Positions 1 to 8,938 of a DNA stretch of 60,682 nt are shown here, piece after piece. The stretch spans positions 33,482 to 94,163 of the forward strand of contig JAAXJB010000074.1 in the NCBI GenBank assembly GCA_012270065.1, given 5' to 3'. The stretch comes from Rubripirellula sp. (GTDB taxonomy: Bacteria; Planctomycetota; Planctomycetia; Pirellulales; Pirellulaceae). A model generated the notes under the pieces. The model was given only the letters and a program-made list of their open reading frames with translations. It did no database searches and was not told the DNA's origin. Both the position numbers and the translations under genes were made by a program. Every line of letters begins with the position of its first letter. Position 1 is the stretch's first letter.

Positions 1-99
1 CCTGATTCAGATGGCGCACTTTGGGTCGGCCTAGGCGTGATGGTCGGGCGGGATCAGCATTACATGGGCGGAATGGGTGGCATGGGCGGCATGATGTAA
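1..99 (+). CDS. C-terminal fragment of unknown protein with GGM-repeat tail (partial)
   Basis: An open frame enters from the left edge and stops at TAA 97-99. The last residues are a Gly-Gly-Met repeat ending in Met-Met, the kind of flexible tail many GroEL proteins carry. The residues before the tail, as far as they are visible, do not look like a GroEL apical or equatorial segment to me. It lies 74 bp upstream of groES, in the same direction. It could be the end of a first GroEL copy with a divergent C-terminus or another Gly-Met-rich protein; the window does not decide this. Confidence 0.4.
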   Translation, partial: PDSDGALWVGLGVMVGRDQHYMGGMGGMGGMM

Positions 100-173
100 T
101 CACCGTCCGGCATCCTGTTTTCAAAAACCAGTAATTCAACAGATAACCAACCAACAAACAGAAATAGATAATC

Positions 174-470
174 ATGGCTAAACTTAACCTTCGACCTTTG
201 GATGATCGTGTTGTTGTTCAACCAAATGAAGCGGAAGAGACCACCGCGGGTGGAATCGTCCTTCCCGACTCTGCCAAGGAAAAGCCGCAGCGTGGCACGA
301 TCGTTGCCGTCGGTCCCGGACGTCTTCTGGACAGCGGGAACCGGGGTGAGATGACTGTCGCCGTCGGTGACACCGTGATCTACGGCAAATACGGCGGCAG
401 CGACATCGAAGTTGACGGGCAGGAAATGAAGATTCTTCGCGAGAGTGATATCCTCGCCAAAGTCCTCTAA
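174..470 (+). CDS. groES: Co-chaperonin GroES
   Basis: This is the 98-residue cytoplasmic GroES co-chaperonin, which caps the GroEL ring in ATP-dependent protein folding. The N-terminus has the family pattern [11 protein letters not shown] mobile-loop region (around [20 protein letters not shown]) and the conserved [11 protein letters not shown] and ILRESDILA segments follow. Length is normal for the family. It is followed after 84 bp by groEL, so the two probably form one operon. I looked for the inverted repeat of a CIRCE operator upstream (100-173) and saw none. Confidence 0.97.
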   Translation: MAKLNLRPLDDRVVVQPNEAEETTAGGIVLPDSAKEKPQRGTIVAVGPGRLLDSGNRGEMTVAVGDTVIYGKYGGSDIEVDGQEMKILRESDILAKVL

Positions 471-554
471 GCCCTCATTGATCTGAACAGCTTGCACCCC
501 ATCGGGTGCAGGTAGTTTGGTTGCAACTAACACACTCCAATTAGGAACACTCTC

Positions 555-2213
555 GTGGCAAAACAACTTCTTTTTGACGATCATGCAAGATCGCGAATGA
601 TGATGGGTGTCGACAAGTTGGCAGACGCCGTCGCTGTGACGATGGGCCCAACAGGTCGGAACGTAATCATCGACAAGTCCTTCGGTGGACCGACGGTTAC
701 CAAAGATGGTGTCACCGTCGCAAAAGAGATCGAACTGGAAGACCGATTCGAGAATATGGGCGCCAAGCTGGTCATCGAGGTCGCTCAGAAGACAAGCGAT
801 CTTGCCGGTGACGGAACCACAACTGCAACTGTGCTAGCTCGTGCGATCTTCAAAGAAGGTCTGCGAAATATCGTGGCTGGTAGCAACCCAACGGCAATTC
901 GTCGTGGGATCGACAAGGCGGTCGCCGCGGCGACTGAAAAACTGTACGAGATGGGCCGTCCGGTCAAGAACAAGCAGGAAGTAGCCAACGTCGGATCCAT
1001 TTCGGCCAACAATGACGAAGTGATTGGTGGTCTTCTGGCTGACGCACTTGAGCGTGTTGGCAAGGACGGTGTTATCACTGTCGAAGAAGGCAAAAGCCGC
1101 GACACCGAAGTCAATTACGTCGATGGAATGCAGTTTGACAAGGGCTACATTTCTCCGTACTTCATCACTGATCCTGGCACGATGGAGGCTGATCTTGAGA
1201 ACGCGCTGGTTCTTCTTTACGAAAAGAAAATCAGCAACATCCGGGATCTCGTCCCACTGCTTGAGAAATCAGCGCAGACTGGTCAACCGCTTCTGATCAT
1301 CGCCGAGGATGTCGATGCTGAAGCACTGACTCTTCTGGTGGTCAATAAACTTCGCGGCACCCTCAATGTTTGTGCCGTCAAGGCACCTGGATTTGGTGAT
1401 CGTCGTAAAGCGATGCTCGGCGACATCGCAACCCTGATTGGCGGCACATTGATCAGCGAAGATCTTGGAATCCAGCTCGAAAACGTAACGCTCGAGCAAC
1501 TCGGTCGGGCCAAGAAAGTGACCGTTGACAAGGGCAACACAACGATCGTCGAGGGCAGCGGCAAGCGTGCTGACATCGACAAACGCGTTGCTCAGATTCG
1601 CGCACAGATCGAGCAGACCGACAGTGATTACGACAAGGAGAAGTTCCAGGAGCGATTGGCCAAGCTGGCCGGTGGTGTTGCCGTGATCAGCGTTGGGGCC
1701 GAGACCGAAGCTGAAATGAAGCAGACCAAGGCTCGTCTGGAAGATGCTTTGCATGCGACACGTGCCGCAGTGGAAGAAGGCATTCTGCCCGGTGGTGGCG
1801 TTGCTCTCGTCCGCTGTCGCGAGGCAGTTGCTGCTGTGAAGTCCAGTCCTGTCAAAGATGCCGACGGAAAAACGATTGTGCCTTCTGCCAAAGGTGATGA
1901 GAAAATCGGCGTCGATATCGTTCTTGGCGCCCTTGACGCTCCCATGCGGCAGATCGCAGACAACGGCGGAATTGACGGCAGCGTTGTGGTCGATGAAGTC
2001 AGCCAGAAAGCGACCAACATTGGGTACAACGCACACACCGGTGAGTATGTTGACATGCTCAAGTCGGGTGTGATCGATCCCGTCAAAGTTGTCCGTACTG
2101 CTCTCGCCAATGCAGGTAGCATCGCCGGTCTGTTGTTGACCACCGAAGCTCTTGTGACCAATTTCGAGAACGAGGATAAGGAAGGCCGTCAGATCGAAGG
2201 CGTTGTTTCCTAG
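555..2213 (+). CDS. groEL: Chaperonin GroEL
   Basis: This is the 552-residue 60-kDa chaperonin, a tetradecameric ATP-driven folding chamber. The equatorial nucleotide-binding motif GDGTTT is at residues 85-90, the catalytic Asp lies in the [15 protein letters not shown] segment, and the GGGVAL motif follows it. Translation starts at a GTG, preceded by an AGGA element about 8 bases upstream. Unlike many bacterial GroELs, it ends in an acidic/polar stretch (EGVVS) and has no Gly-Gly-Met tail. A GGM tail instead ends the reading frame upstream of groES. A clear terminator hairpin follows, at 2324-2360. Confidence 0.97.
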   Translation: MAKQLLFDDHARSRMMMGVDKLADAVAVTMGPTGRNVIIDKSFGGPTVTKDGVTVAKEIELEDRFENMGAKLVIEVAQKTSDLAGDGTTTATVLARAIFKEGLRNIVAGSNPTAIRRGIDKAVAAATEKLYEMGRPVKNKQEVANVGSISANNDEVIGGLLADALERVGKDGVITVEEGKSRDTEVNYVDGMQFDKGYISPYFITDPGTMEADLENALVLLYEKKISNIRDLVPLLEKSAQTGQPLLIIAEDVDAEALTLLVVNKLRGTLNVCAVKAPGFGDRRKAMLGDIATLIGGTLISEDLGIQLENVTLEQLGRAKKVTVDKGNTTIVEGSGKRADIDKRVAQIRAQIEQTDSDYDKEKFQERLAKLAGGVAVISVGAETEAEMKQTKARLEDALHATRAAVEEGILPGGGVALVRCREAVAAVKSSPVKDADGKTIVPSAKGDEKIGVDIVLGALDAPMRQIADNGGIDGSVVVDEVSQKATNIGYNAHTGEYVDMLKSGVIDPVKVVRTALANAGSIAGLLLTTEALVTNFENEDKEGRQIEGVVS

Positions 2214-2323
2214 AACTGGGGGCGTCAATCCTCCCGGTCCAGGAAACCTGCTTTTTCTGTCCACGGTTCGGCATCGAACAGTGACGGGAAGCATTGGAAC
2301 AGGCGGATTTGCAGGAAAAATTG

Positions 2324-2360
2324 ACGGGTCGCTCGCCATTCGGCTTGCGACCCGTTTTTT
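2324..2360 (+). terminator. Rho-independent terminator after groEL
   Basis: A perfect 9-bp stem (acgggtcgc at 2324-2332 pairing with gcgacccgt at 2347-2355) has a 14-nt loop and runs directly into six T residues. It lies between groEL and dnaJ and probably separates the groES-groEL transcript from dnaJ-grpE. Confidence 0.85.
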
Positions 2361-2385
2361 GAAACATTGAAAAGGCAACCATAAG

Positions 2386-3528
2386 ATGGCCGAGAAAGTC
2401 TGCTACTACGAAGTGCTTCGTATCGAGCGGTCTGCATCAAAAGTTGAGATTGATCGGGCGTATCGCAAGCTTGCCATCAAGTACCATCCTGACAGCAACA
2501 AGGATGATGAGTCTGCTGTTGAGAAGTTCAAGGAGGCCACTGAAGCCTACGAAGTTCTCAGTGATGCGGATAAACGCCAGCGTTATGATCAACACGGGCA
2601 TGCTGGTGTTGATGGTGTGCACCAGTTCAATGATGTCGAAGACATCTTTGACGCCTTCGGCGACCTGTTCGGTGGAGGAATGTTCGGCGATCTCTTTGGC
2701 GGCCGTGGAGGTGGACGTCGGCGGAGGGCACGCAAAGGTGCAGATATCCGTTGCAATGTAACGCTCACGCTGGAAGAAGCTGCACGCGGTGTCCAAAAGG
2801 ATATTTCCTTTCGTCGACGCGTCAGTTGCGAACCATGCAGCGGCAGCGGTGCGGAACCGGGAAGTCAACCCGTAACGTGTGAGACTTGCGGTGGGCAGGG
2901 GCAGGTGATTCAGTCAGCTGGGATTCTCCGGGTGCAGACCGCGTGTCCAAACTGTTCTGGCACGGGTAAGCTCATCAGTCAGCCTTGTGGAGACTGCCGT
3001 GGCAGTGGACTGCAGAACAAAAAAGCAGAATTAAGTGTCAGCATTCCTGCTGGTGTTGATGATGGTATGCGTGTCCGGGTTCCAGGCGAGGGTGAAGCGA
3101 GTCCGGACGGTGGCCCTGTCGGCGATTGCTATGTCTTCATCACCGTCAAACCCCATGATCTTTTCAAACGTGATGGCTCGCACCTGATTTTGCAGCTACC
3201 CATTTCGTACAGTCAGGCGGCTTTGGGTGCGGAGATTGAAGTGCCAACCTTGGAGGGACGGCACGAACTGCGAATCGAACCTGGGACACAAAACGGGGAT
3301 GTATTCACGCTTCGCGGGCAAGGCGTGGTTGATCCGCGTGCAGGAAGAACCGGCGATCTGCTTGTGCAGGTTTTCATCGAAGTACCAAAAAAAGTCAGTG
3401 GCGAGCAGGAACGGTTGTTGCGTGAATTGGCGGAGTTGGAACATGAGGCAGTGTTGCCTCATCGAAAGTCGTTTCTTGAGAATTTGAAGCAGTTTTTTGA
3501 CCCCGAGACAGATTCGTCAGAGTCATGA
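2386..3528 (+). CDS. dnaJ: Chaperone protein DnaJ
   Basis: This 380-residue J-domain protein stimulates the DnaK ATPase and delivers substrates to it. The J domain carries HPD at residues 34-36. A Gly/Phe-rich linker (about 85-110) follows, then the zinc-binding domain with four CxxCxGxG motifs beginning at C148, C165, C187 and C201. The C-terminal substrate-binding and dimerisation region completes the protein, making it a full type I DnaJ. Its stop overlaps the grpE start by four bases (ATGA), so the two are translationally coupled. No dnaK is in the window. Confidence 0.97.
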   Translation: MAEKVCYYEVLRIERSASKVEIDRAYRKLAIKYHPDSNKDDESAVEKFKEATEAYEVLSDADKRQRYDQHGHAGVDGVHQFNDVEDIFDAFGDLFGGGMFGDLFGGRGGGRRRRARKGADIRCNVTLTLEEAARGVQKDISFRRRVSCEPCSGSGAEPGSQPVTCETCGGQGQVIQSAGILRVQTACPNCSGTGKLISQPCGDCRGSGLQNKKAELSVSIPAGVDDGMRVRVPGEGEASPDGGPVGDCYVFITVKPHDLFKRDGSHLILQLPISYSQAALGAEIEVPTLEGRHELRIEPGTQNGDVFTLRGQGVVDPRAGRTGDLLVQVFIEVPKKVSGEQERLLRELAELEHEAVLPHRKSFLENLKQFFDPETDSSES

Positions 3529-4151
3529 GCGAAGAAATGAATGAAGAAGTGGAAATGGATGACATGGAACCAAGCGACGTTGAACAGAAATCGGATGCAG
3601 ATATTGAGTCCGGTGCCGATCTTGAGCCGACTGGTGAATCGGAATCGGATGGACAGGAAACGGTAGAGTCAGCTGCCGAAACGCGCGACGAGGAGATGGA
3701 ACGTCTTCGTGAGGCCGCGGCATCTGCTGATCAACGCGTGCTCAAAGCGCAGGCGGAAGCGGAAAACTTTCGCAAACGTTTGCGACGTGATTTTGAGGAT
3801 CAGGTGAAGTATGCCTCCACGCAACTTGTCACGGACATTCTCGAAGTTCGAGACAACCTGTTGCGAGGCCTCGAGGCAGCGAATAACTCGGCAGACGCTG
3901 GTGGTTTGCAGGAGGGAGTTGCCATGGTTTTGAAGCAGCTGGACGACTTTCTTGGAAAACACGGAGTTGTTGCGATACCCACGGAAGGCGAGCAGTTTGA
4001 TCCGAATCTCCACGAAGCAATCTCACAAATGCCAAGTGAACATGAGTCGGGCATGGTGGCTCATGTCGCGCAGGCGGGGTTCAAATTGCACGATCGGGTT
4101 GTCCGTCCAAGTCAGGTCGTTGTCAGCACGGGACCGGCCGAGCAGGGATGA
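3525..4151 (+). CDS. grpE: Nucleotide exchange factor GrpE
   Basis: This 208-residue GrpE is the ADP/ATP exchange factor for DnaK. The first 60 or so residues are very acidic and probably disordered. A long helix for dimerisation follows (about 60-110). The C-terminal beta domain carries the family pattern around PNLHEAISQ and the final VRPSQVVVS strand. The start overlaps the end of dnaJ (ATGA), indicating co-translation. The next gene is convergent, with about 85 bp between stops. Confidence 0.95.
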   Translation: MSEEMNEEVEMDDMEPSDVEQKSDADIESGADLEPTGESESDGQETVESAAETRDEEMERLREAAASADQRVLKAQAEAENFRKRLRRDFEDQVKYASTQLVTDILEVRDNLLRGLEAANNSADAGGLQEGVAMVLKQLDDFLGKHGVVAIPTEGEQFDPNLHEAISQMPSEHESGMVAHVAQAGFKLHDRVVRPSQVVVSTGPAEQG

Positions 4152-4236
4152 CACGGTAGATTCTGGCTGTGTTCAAAAAATCGTGCCGGGGGCAGTGCGT
4201 CTGCGCGATGTGGCTCAACAGTCCTCTCGCCCCGGA

Positions 4237-4908
4237 TCATGGTTGCTGCACCACGTACCACAGGATCCCAAGATAGTGGCAAGTAGCAGCAGCCATCACG
4301 GCCAGATGCCAGCAGGCGTGCAGATATTTTTTCTTCTTGTCATTGATCAGGAATACAACGCCAATTGTGTACAGGACGCCCCCGGCAAACATGGCGATGA
4401 CGAGCTCTGCTGGTACATAAGGGGCCAGCGGAATGGCTGGCAACCAGCCGAGCAGTAAGTAGGAGATCGTTCCGCTCGCGTTGATTCGATGCTTCCAAGC
4501 CACTTTGTGCAGAAAGCCAAAGGCTGCAGCGATCCATAGAGCCCCAAGCAGTGGCATTCGGGTTGGTGCAGACGCGTAAACGTAAGCAATGGGCGTGTAC
4601 GTACCAGCGATCATGGTATAGATCATTGCCTGATCCCAGGCCCGCAGTTGGTTCAACAGTGGCTGCCGCCGAATCATGTGAGAAAGCGTCGAGCAGAGAA
4701 ACGTCCCGAAAACGCTTGCCATGTAGGCTCCGCAGGCAGATGTCAGACCAACGCCATCGGGCATCGCTGTGCGGATCAGCTGTATGGCTAGCAGGATGCT
4801 CCCACCAGCAGCCACACCATGGGTCAGTGAGTTGGCCCATTCCTGCCCTTCAAGGGACGGCGGTTCAATGATTTTTGTCTGGTCTGGCGATGGAGGCGGG
4901 ACGCTCAT
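4237..4908 (-). CDS. Hemolysin III / PAQR-family membrane protein
   Basis: About 223 residues, with seven predicted membrane segments, of the hemolysin III (YqfA/PAQR-like) family. Family hallmarks are visible: NSLTHG near the N-terminus, an S-x3-H pattern (STLSHM), a conserved Asp (AWDQ) and the late HACWH motif. These are the expected metal-ligand residues. The molecular activity of bacterial members is poorly defined; some PAQR relatives are hydrolases. I chose the ATG at 4908 because it overlaps the TGA of the upstream esterase (ATGA coupling). An in-frame start at 4959 would lie deep inside that gene. Confidence 0.88.
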   Translation of the reverse strand: MSVPPPSPDQTKIIEPPSLEGQEWANSLTHGVAAGGSILLAIQLIRTAMPDGVGLTSACGAYMASVFGTFLCSTLSHMIRRQPLLNQLRAWDQAMIYTMIAGTYTPIAYVYASAPTRMPLLGALWIAAAFGFLHKVAWKHRINASGTISYLLLGWLPAIPLAPYVPAELVIAMFAGGVLYTIGVVFLINDKKKKYLHACWHLAVMAAATCHYLGILWYVVQQP

Positions 4909-5888
4909 GGCGTTATCCACTGGTTTGTTGCCAGCCAAGACCGGCAAAGAGACTTCCACGCATCTGTCGGTGCTCCCGTCCTGCGTCCTCCAAAACCATG
5001 TCCACCTGAACTGAATACATGTAGTTCGGAGGTTACACCCTTTTCTTGAAGAGCCGTGAATAGCCCGACGCTACTGAGACAGGTGACCGGGTCATCGGCA
5101 GCGTGAGCCATGAACATGGGAGGAGTTTCAGACGTTACGTTGATTTCCTTGATCAGTGTTGTGCCATCTTCCACCAGCCAAGCCGGGTAAATCAGAACAG
5201 CGAAGTCCGGAACCACCAATTGTTCATCGAATTTATCGATTGGTTCATAGAAACGTTGGGTGGAAGCGGCAACACGGGCTGCTGCGTTACCACCGGCTGA
5301 GAAGCCCATGACACCAACGCGACCCGGCGTTACTCCCGCAATCCCCTTGCCGCGAACCAGGCTGATGCTCCGCTGCAGGTCCTGGACAGCGGGTAGCCAC
5401 TTCTGGTTTTCTTTACTGCTGGGCACGCGGTACTTCAGAACGATCGCGGTGATACCCATTTCTCGCAGCCAGTTTGCAATCTCTGTTCCTTCCAGATCCC
5501 ATGCCAGAATGGAGTAACCTCCGCCTGGAGCGATGACTACTGTCGTGTGTTTCGCGTTGCCGACTGGTTGAGAAGATGGCAGGAAAACATGGAGTTCGGG
5601 GGTCGCCACGTTGGTCAATCGCATCAGGGGGCGATCAGCGATTTTCTTCGAGTTATCACTGGTCCTGTCGAATTCGGGTTGTTGGGGAGCGTTCCAGGTC
5701 GGAGGTTTTGCCGGCCAAACCGGCACTACCAGATCAGCTGCTGTGTTTGGCTGGTTTCGTGAGGATTCGTTTCGCTTGGTGCTTTCCTGAGCGTGAGCAG
5801 CATCGGGCGGATGAAGTAGGAAGCACAGACTTGGGCTGACAATGAGACAGTAGGCTGCGCGAAGAAAAAAATGTTTGGATGGCAACAT
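4905..5888 (-). CDS. Secreted alpha/beta-hydrolase (acetyl-xylan-esterase-like)
   Basis: A 327-residue secreted serine hydrolase of the BD-FAE/esterase-lipase type. An N-terminal signal peptide ends near AHA-Q. The oxyanion-hole segment APGGGY, the nucleophile elbow GFSAGG, an Asp in HAADDP and the terminal His in GGHGFG give a complete catalytic triad in the usual order. Planctomycetes have many such esterases for polysaccharide side-chain removal; the substrate here cannot be told. It is translationally coupled to the downstream hemolysin III gene. Confidence 0.88.
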   Translation of the reverse strand: MLPSKHFFLRAAYCLIVSPSLCFLLHPPDAAHAQESTKRNESSRNQPNTAADLVVPVWPAKPPTWNAPQQPEFDRTSDNSKKIADRPLMRLTNVATPELHVFLPSSQPVGNAKHTTVVIAPGGGYSILAWDLEGTEIANWLREMGITAIVLKYRVPSSKENQKWLPAVQDLQRSISLVRGKGIAGVTPGRVGVMGFSAGGNAAARVAASTQRFYEPIDKFDEQLVVPDFAVLIYPAWLVEDGTTLIKEINVTSETPPMFMAHAADDPVTCLSSVGLFTALQEKGVTSELHVFSSGGHGFGGRRTGAPTDAWKSLCRSWLATNQWITP

Positions 5889-6031
5889 CTTGGAACCGAT
5901 GAAACGACGGATTTAATGCGAGCATTGCAGGTGCTGGCATTGTCACCAAGCGAGAGCTTGTTTGATAGCCCACCTGCTGTTCATGAAGTATGCTCAGCTT
6001 GATTCGTGGAAACTGTTTCGTGGGGGGTGAC

Positions 6032-7498
6032 ATGAACAGCGTAGAGCAATTGACCGAGGTCTGGCGCAAGCATCTGAAGCAATTTGTTTTTGCTCGGACA
6101 GTGAATCGTACTGTGGTGAAAAGTGGTCGCACGGCCGATTTTCCGCCAGATCATGTGACGGAAAGGTTCGCAAAGGATGGAATCTCAATCGATCTGAGCA
6201 CAGAGGCAGAATCGATTCTTGGGAAGGCTCGGGCGATTACAGTACTGGTGAGCAGCAGATGGGGACATGATCCGGAAAACCACTGGCTGTTTGGCAGATT
6301 TTTGATGCGCAGCATGCAGCTAGCTGTGGGGCGGCGCGATGTACTTCTGGTTGCTTCCGCGTCTGCAATTGAACCGTGGGCTGTTCGTGCAGCTCAGTTG
6401 AATGATGCGATGTTATTGAGGGTTGGTTTTGATCAGCCAGCGAGCGACAGGGTAACTGATATTCAGGTCCATTCCGGAAGCCGTGATTCAATTCAGCGAG
6501 ATGAAGGCATCATCATGATGGCGGATCGAATTGATGCATCGTATGTCCGGCGTGGTGGCAGGATTGAGCACGATCTCAATCGATGTATGAAGCAACGTTC
6601 AGGCGTTGATGTTCAGGTTGCGATCACGAATCTGGCCGATTGTGCGGCGAAGCGTCTAGTGGAACGGGGGGCGAACGGGTGTCTGTTTCCTCGCCTGTTC
6701 GATTCCGGAATGGAAGGTGACTCATGGCCGGATTCAGCTCCAGTACAACAATTGGCTCCAGTGCAAGCATTGGTTCACGTGAAATCATCATGTGCAGATT
6801 GCAGCCAAGTGAATCCTGCAGATTCGTGCCAGTCAGGTGACGCAAACAACAACAACTGGTTCGAGGAAGGAGGAGAGTGGCTGGTTCACTGTACGAGAGC
6901 AAGCAGAGGTAAATGGCCAGATGAAACAATCGGTCAGTACCGTGATACGGTTCTGACCGGCAACCGCGACGTGGCCAAGCGGACTGCGTTGGATTCACTT
7001 TGTCGAATCGTCCATACGAGTCAGATCCTGGCATCAGCGATTGTCAGTGCCAGGAAGTATCCGGTGGTATGTTGGTCTGCAGTTCCCTTGCTGGAGTTAC
7101 TGCAGGAGAGATGTTTTCGAAAGCATCTGCAGCGTTGGGACTATGAGCCTTATGGGGTTGCTGTACGCAGGCGGGCAATCAGCAATTTGGGGGCTCAACC
7201 TGTTATCTATGGTCAAAAAAAAGAAATGGACGAAATTCCTGAGAATGAACGCTATCGTTTTCAGGCTGCAGGTAAATCGGTGGATTGGACGAGGGAACAG
7301 GAATGGCGGCTGGCGGGGAATTTGTCCTTGCAGGCACTGAACCCACGGGATGTCAGGATTTTCTCGCTTGATTCTGCTGCGACTCGGGTGCGGCTGAAGG
7401 GGATTCCCTGGGAACTGACTCGATTGAAGAAGCTGGAAACTTCTCGGTCGGACCATTCGCCGTCCGTAGGCCTGTCAGAAATCTGGAAAGCGGTATAA
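6032..7498 (+). CDS. Conserved hypothetical protein, 488 aa
   Basis: I do not recognise this protein family. The ATG at 6032 is preceded by a strong purine-rich ribosome-binding site (ggggggtga), so I prefer it to an upstream in-frame ATG at 5990. There is no signal peptide or membrane segment. The first half looks like an alpha/beta domain (strands around ITVLVSSRW and DVLLVAS). The middle, about residues 225-290, is low-complexity and contains two Cys pairs. The C-terminal part has a W-x2-E-x-EWR element (DWTREQEWRL), reminiscent of the end of DUF2971-type proteins, but this is a weak resemblance. It is divergent from the esterase gene and precedes nadA. Confidence 0.7.
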   Translation: MNSVEQLTEVWRKHLKQFVFARTVNRTVVKSGRTADFPPDHVTERFAKDGISIDLSTEAESILGKARAITVLVSSRWGHDPENHWLFGRFLMRSMQLAVGRRDVLLVASASAIEPWAVRAAQLNDAMLLRVGFDQPASDRVTDIQVHSGSRDSIQRDEGIIMMADRIDASYVRRGGRIEHDLNRCMKQRSGVDVQVAITNLADCAAKRLVERGANGCLFPRLFDSGMEGDSWPDSAPVQQLAPVQALVHVKSSCADCSQVNPADSCQSGDANNNNWFEEGGEWLVHCTRASRGKWPDETIGQYRDTVLTGNRDVAKRTALDSLCRIVHTSQILASAIVSARKYPVVCWSAVPLLELLQERCFRKHLQRWDYEPYGVAVRRRAISNLGAQPVIYGQKKEMDEIPENERYRFQAAGKSVDWTREQEWRLAGNLSLQALNPRDVRIFSLDSAATRVRLKGIPWELTRLKKLETSRSDHSPSVGLSEIWKAV

Positions 7499-7699
7499 TT
7501 GGACGTCCATAGGGTGTGGCCATTGCTGAGGTGAAAGTGTTGAAGGGTGTGATCCCTGACCTGATTTCGTCTCTGGGGGCGCGCATGAGAGCTACCTGGC
7601 AAAATGCCCGTTGGCGAACGACCGAATGTGTTCGTCGAGCGGTGGCTCGGTCAAGTTGAAAACCGGCATTTGAGTACTGGAAGAGTGAGTACGGAAAAA

Positions 7700-8866
7700 A
7701 TGGAAAAGGCAAGCACTGACAATCTGGTCACTCTTGGTGCAAGTCCGCAGGCGATCCATGATTTGGCACCTTACAAGACACTCGAAGTTGGCGAGCTACG
7801 ACAACGCATCGCTGCGGTACGCGAGCAGCTTGGTGACAGTTTGCTGATTCTGGGGCATCACTATCAACAGGACGAGGTGATTGAGCATTCAGATCTGCGA
7901 GGTGACAGCTATAAGTTGAGCCAGATGGCAGCCGATAGTGAGGCGTGTCAGACAATTGTGTTCTGTGGTGTGCACTTCATGGCGGAGACGGCTGATATCC
8001 TTGCCAATCATCCGCAGAAGGTCGAGCAGCGTGATGGGCGACGTGTGAATGTTGTGTTGCCGGATATGGCTGCAGGTTGCAGTATGGCGGACATGGCAGC
8101 GATCGCTCAGGTGGAAGCAGCTTGGGAAGACATGTCGGATGTGATTGAGATGGATCAGGTCATCCCGGTCACCTACATCAACAGCGCCGCCAGTTTGAAG
8201 GCTTTTTGTGGTCGCAATGGTGGCATTGTCTGCACCAGCAGCAACGCGAAGGCCGTAATCCAATGGGCTTTTGAACGGGGCCAGAGAGTTTTCTTTTTCC
8301 CGGATCAACACCTCGGTCGTAATACGGCTTTGGAAATGGGAATTGAGGAATCCGAGATGCCCGTCTGGGACCCTTATGCACTGGATTTGGGTGGAAACAC
8401 GGAAGCCGAGATTGAAAACAGTCGAGTCATCCTGTGGAAGGGGCACTGTAGTGTGCATCAGATGTTCCGTGCTGAGCATGTACAAGGTTTTCGTGAGCAA
8501 CACCCGGGAATCAAAATTCTTGTGCACCCCGAATGTCCGCGTGCGGTCAATGACATTGCCGATGTTTCAGGCAGCACTGGAAAAATCATCGACACGGTGC
8601 AGAACAGTCCACCCGGCACGAAGTGGGCGATTGGAACCGAGTTGCATTTGGTAAATCGCCTCAAGGCTGAGCACCCGGAACAGGAAATACACTTCCTGAG
8701 TCCAGTGGTCTGTATGTGTGCCACTATGTACCGGATTGATCTGCCGCACCTTTGTTGGACGTTGGAAAACCTTCGCGATGGTGCAGTCGTTAATCAGATT
8801 CGTGTTGACGAAGAGACCAGCAAGTGGAGTCTGATTGCGTTGGAACGGATGCTCGCCGTCCGGTAG
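7700..8866 (+). CDS. nadA: Quinolinate synthase NadA
   Basis: NadA condenses iminoaspartate with dihydroxyacetone phosphate to quinolinate in de novo NAD synthesis, using a [4Fe-4S] cluster. The pseudo-repeated fold is evident from LGHHYQQDEV, FCGVHFMAETA, DMAAGCSMAD, KGHCSVHQMF, HPECP, ATELH-like GTELHL and VVCMCATM. The cysteines in AAGCS, GHCSVH and VCMCA are the expected cluster ligands. I place the start at ATG 7700 (388 aa), where the sequence upstream is not conserved in character. In-frame starts at 7604 and GTG 7685 are possible. No nadB or nadC is adjacent. Confidence 0.95.
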   Translation: MEKASTDNLVTLGASPQAIHDLAPYKTLEVGELRQRIAAVREQLGDSLLILGHHYQQDEVIEHSDLRGDSYKLSQMAADSEACQTIVFCGVHFMAETADILANHPQKVEQRDGRRVNVVLPDMAAGCSMADMAAIAQVEAAWEDMSDVIEMDQVIPVTYINSAASLKAFCGRNGGIVCTSSNAKAVIQWAFERGQRVFFFPDQHLGRNTALEMGIEESEMPVWDPYALDLGGNTEAEIENSRVILWKGHCSVHQMFRAEHVQGFREQHPGIKILVHPECPRAVNDIADVSGSTGKIIDTVQNSPPGTKWAIGTELHLVNRLKAEHPEQEIHFLSPVVCMCATMYRIDLPHLCWTLENLRDGAVVNQIRVDEETSKWSLIALERMLAVR

Positions 8867-8938
8867 CAAACCGGTGTTTGAACGCCACAGTCATGGCAGG
8901 CACAGCAGTCGCGCAGGCAGCAGCATCGGTTGGTTGGT

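Noticed and set aside
100-173. CIRCE (HrcA) operator upstream of groES
   Set aside because: No TTAGCACTC/GAGTGCTAA inverted repeat is present in the interval.
1269-2378. A 369-codon open frame antisense to groEL
   Set aside because: It lies wholly opposite a highly conserved gene and its translation has no recognisable protein features; it is an effect of groEL codon usage.
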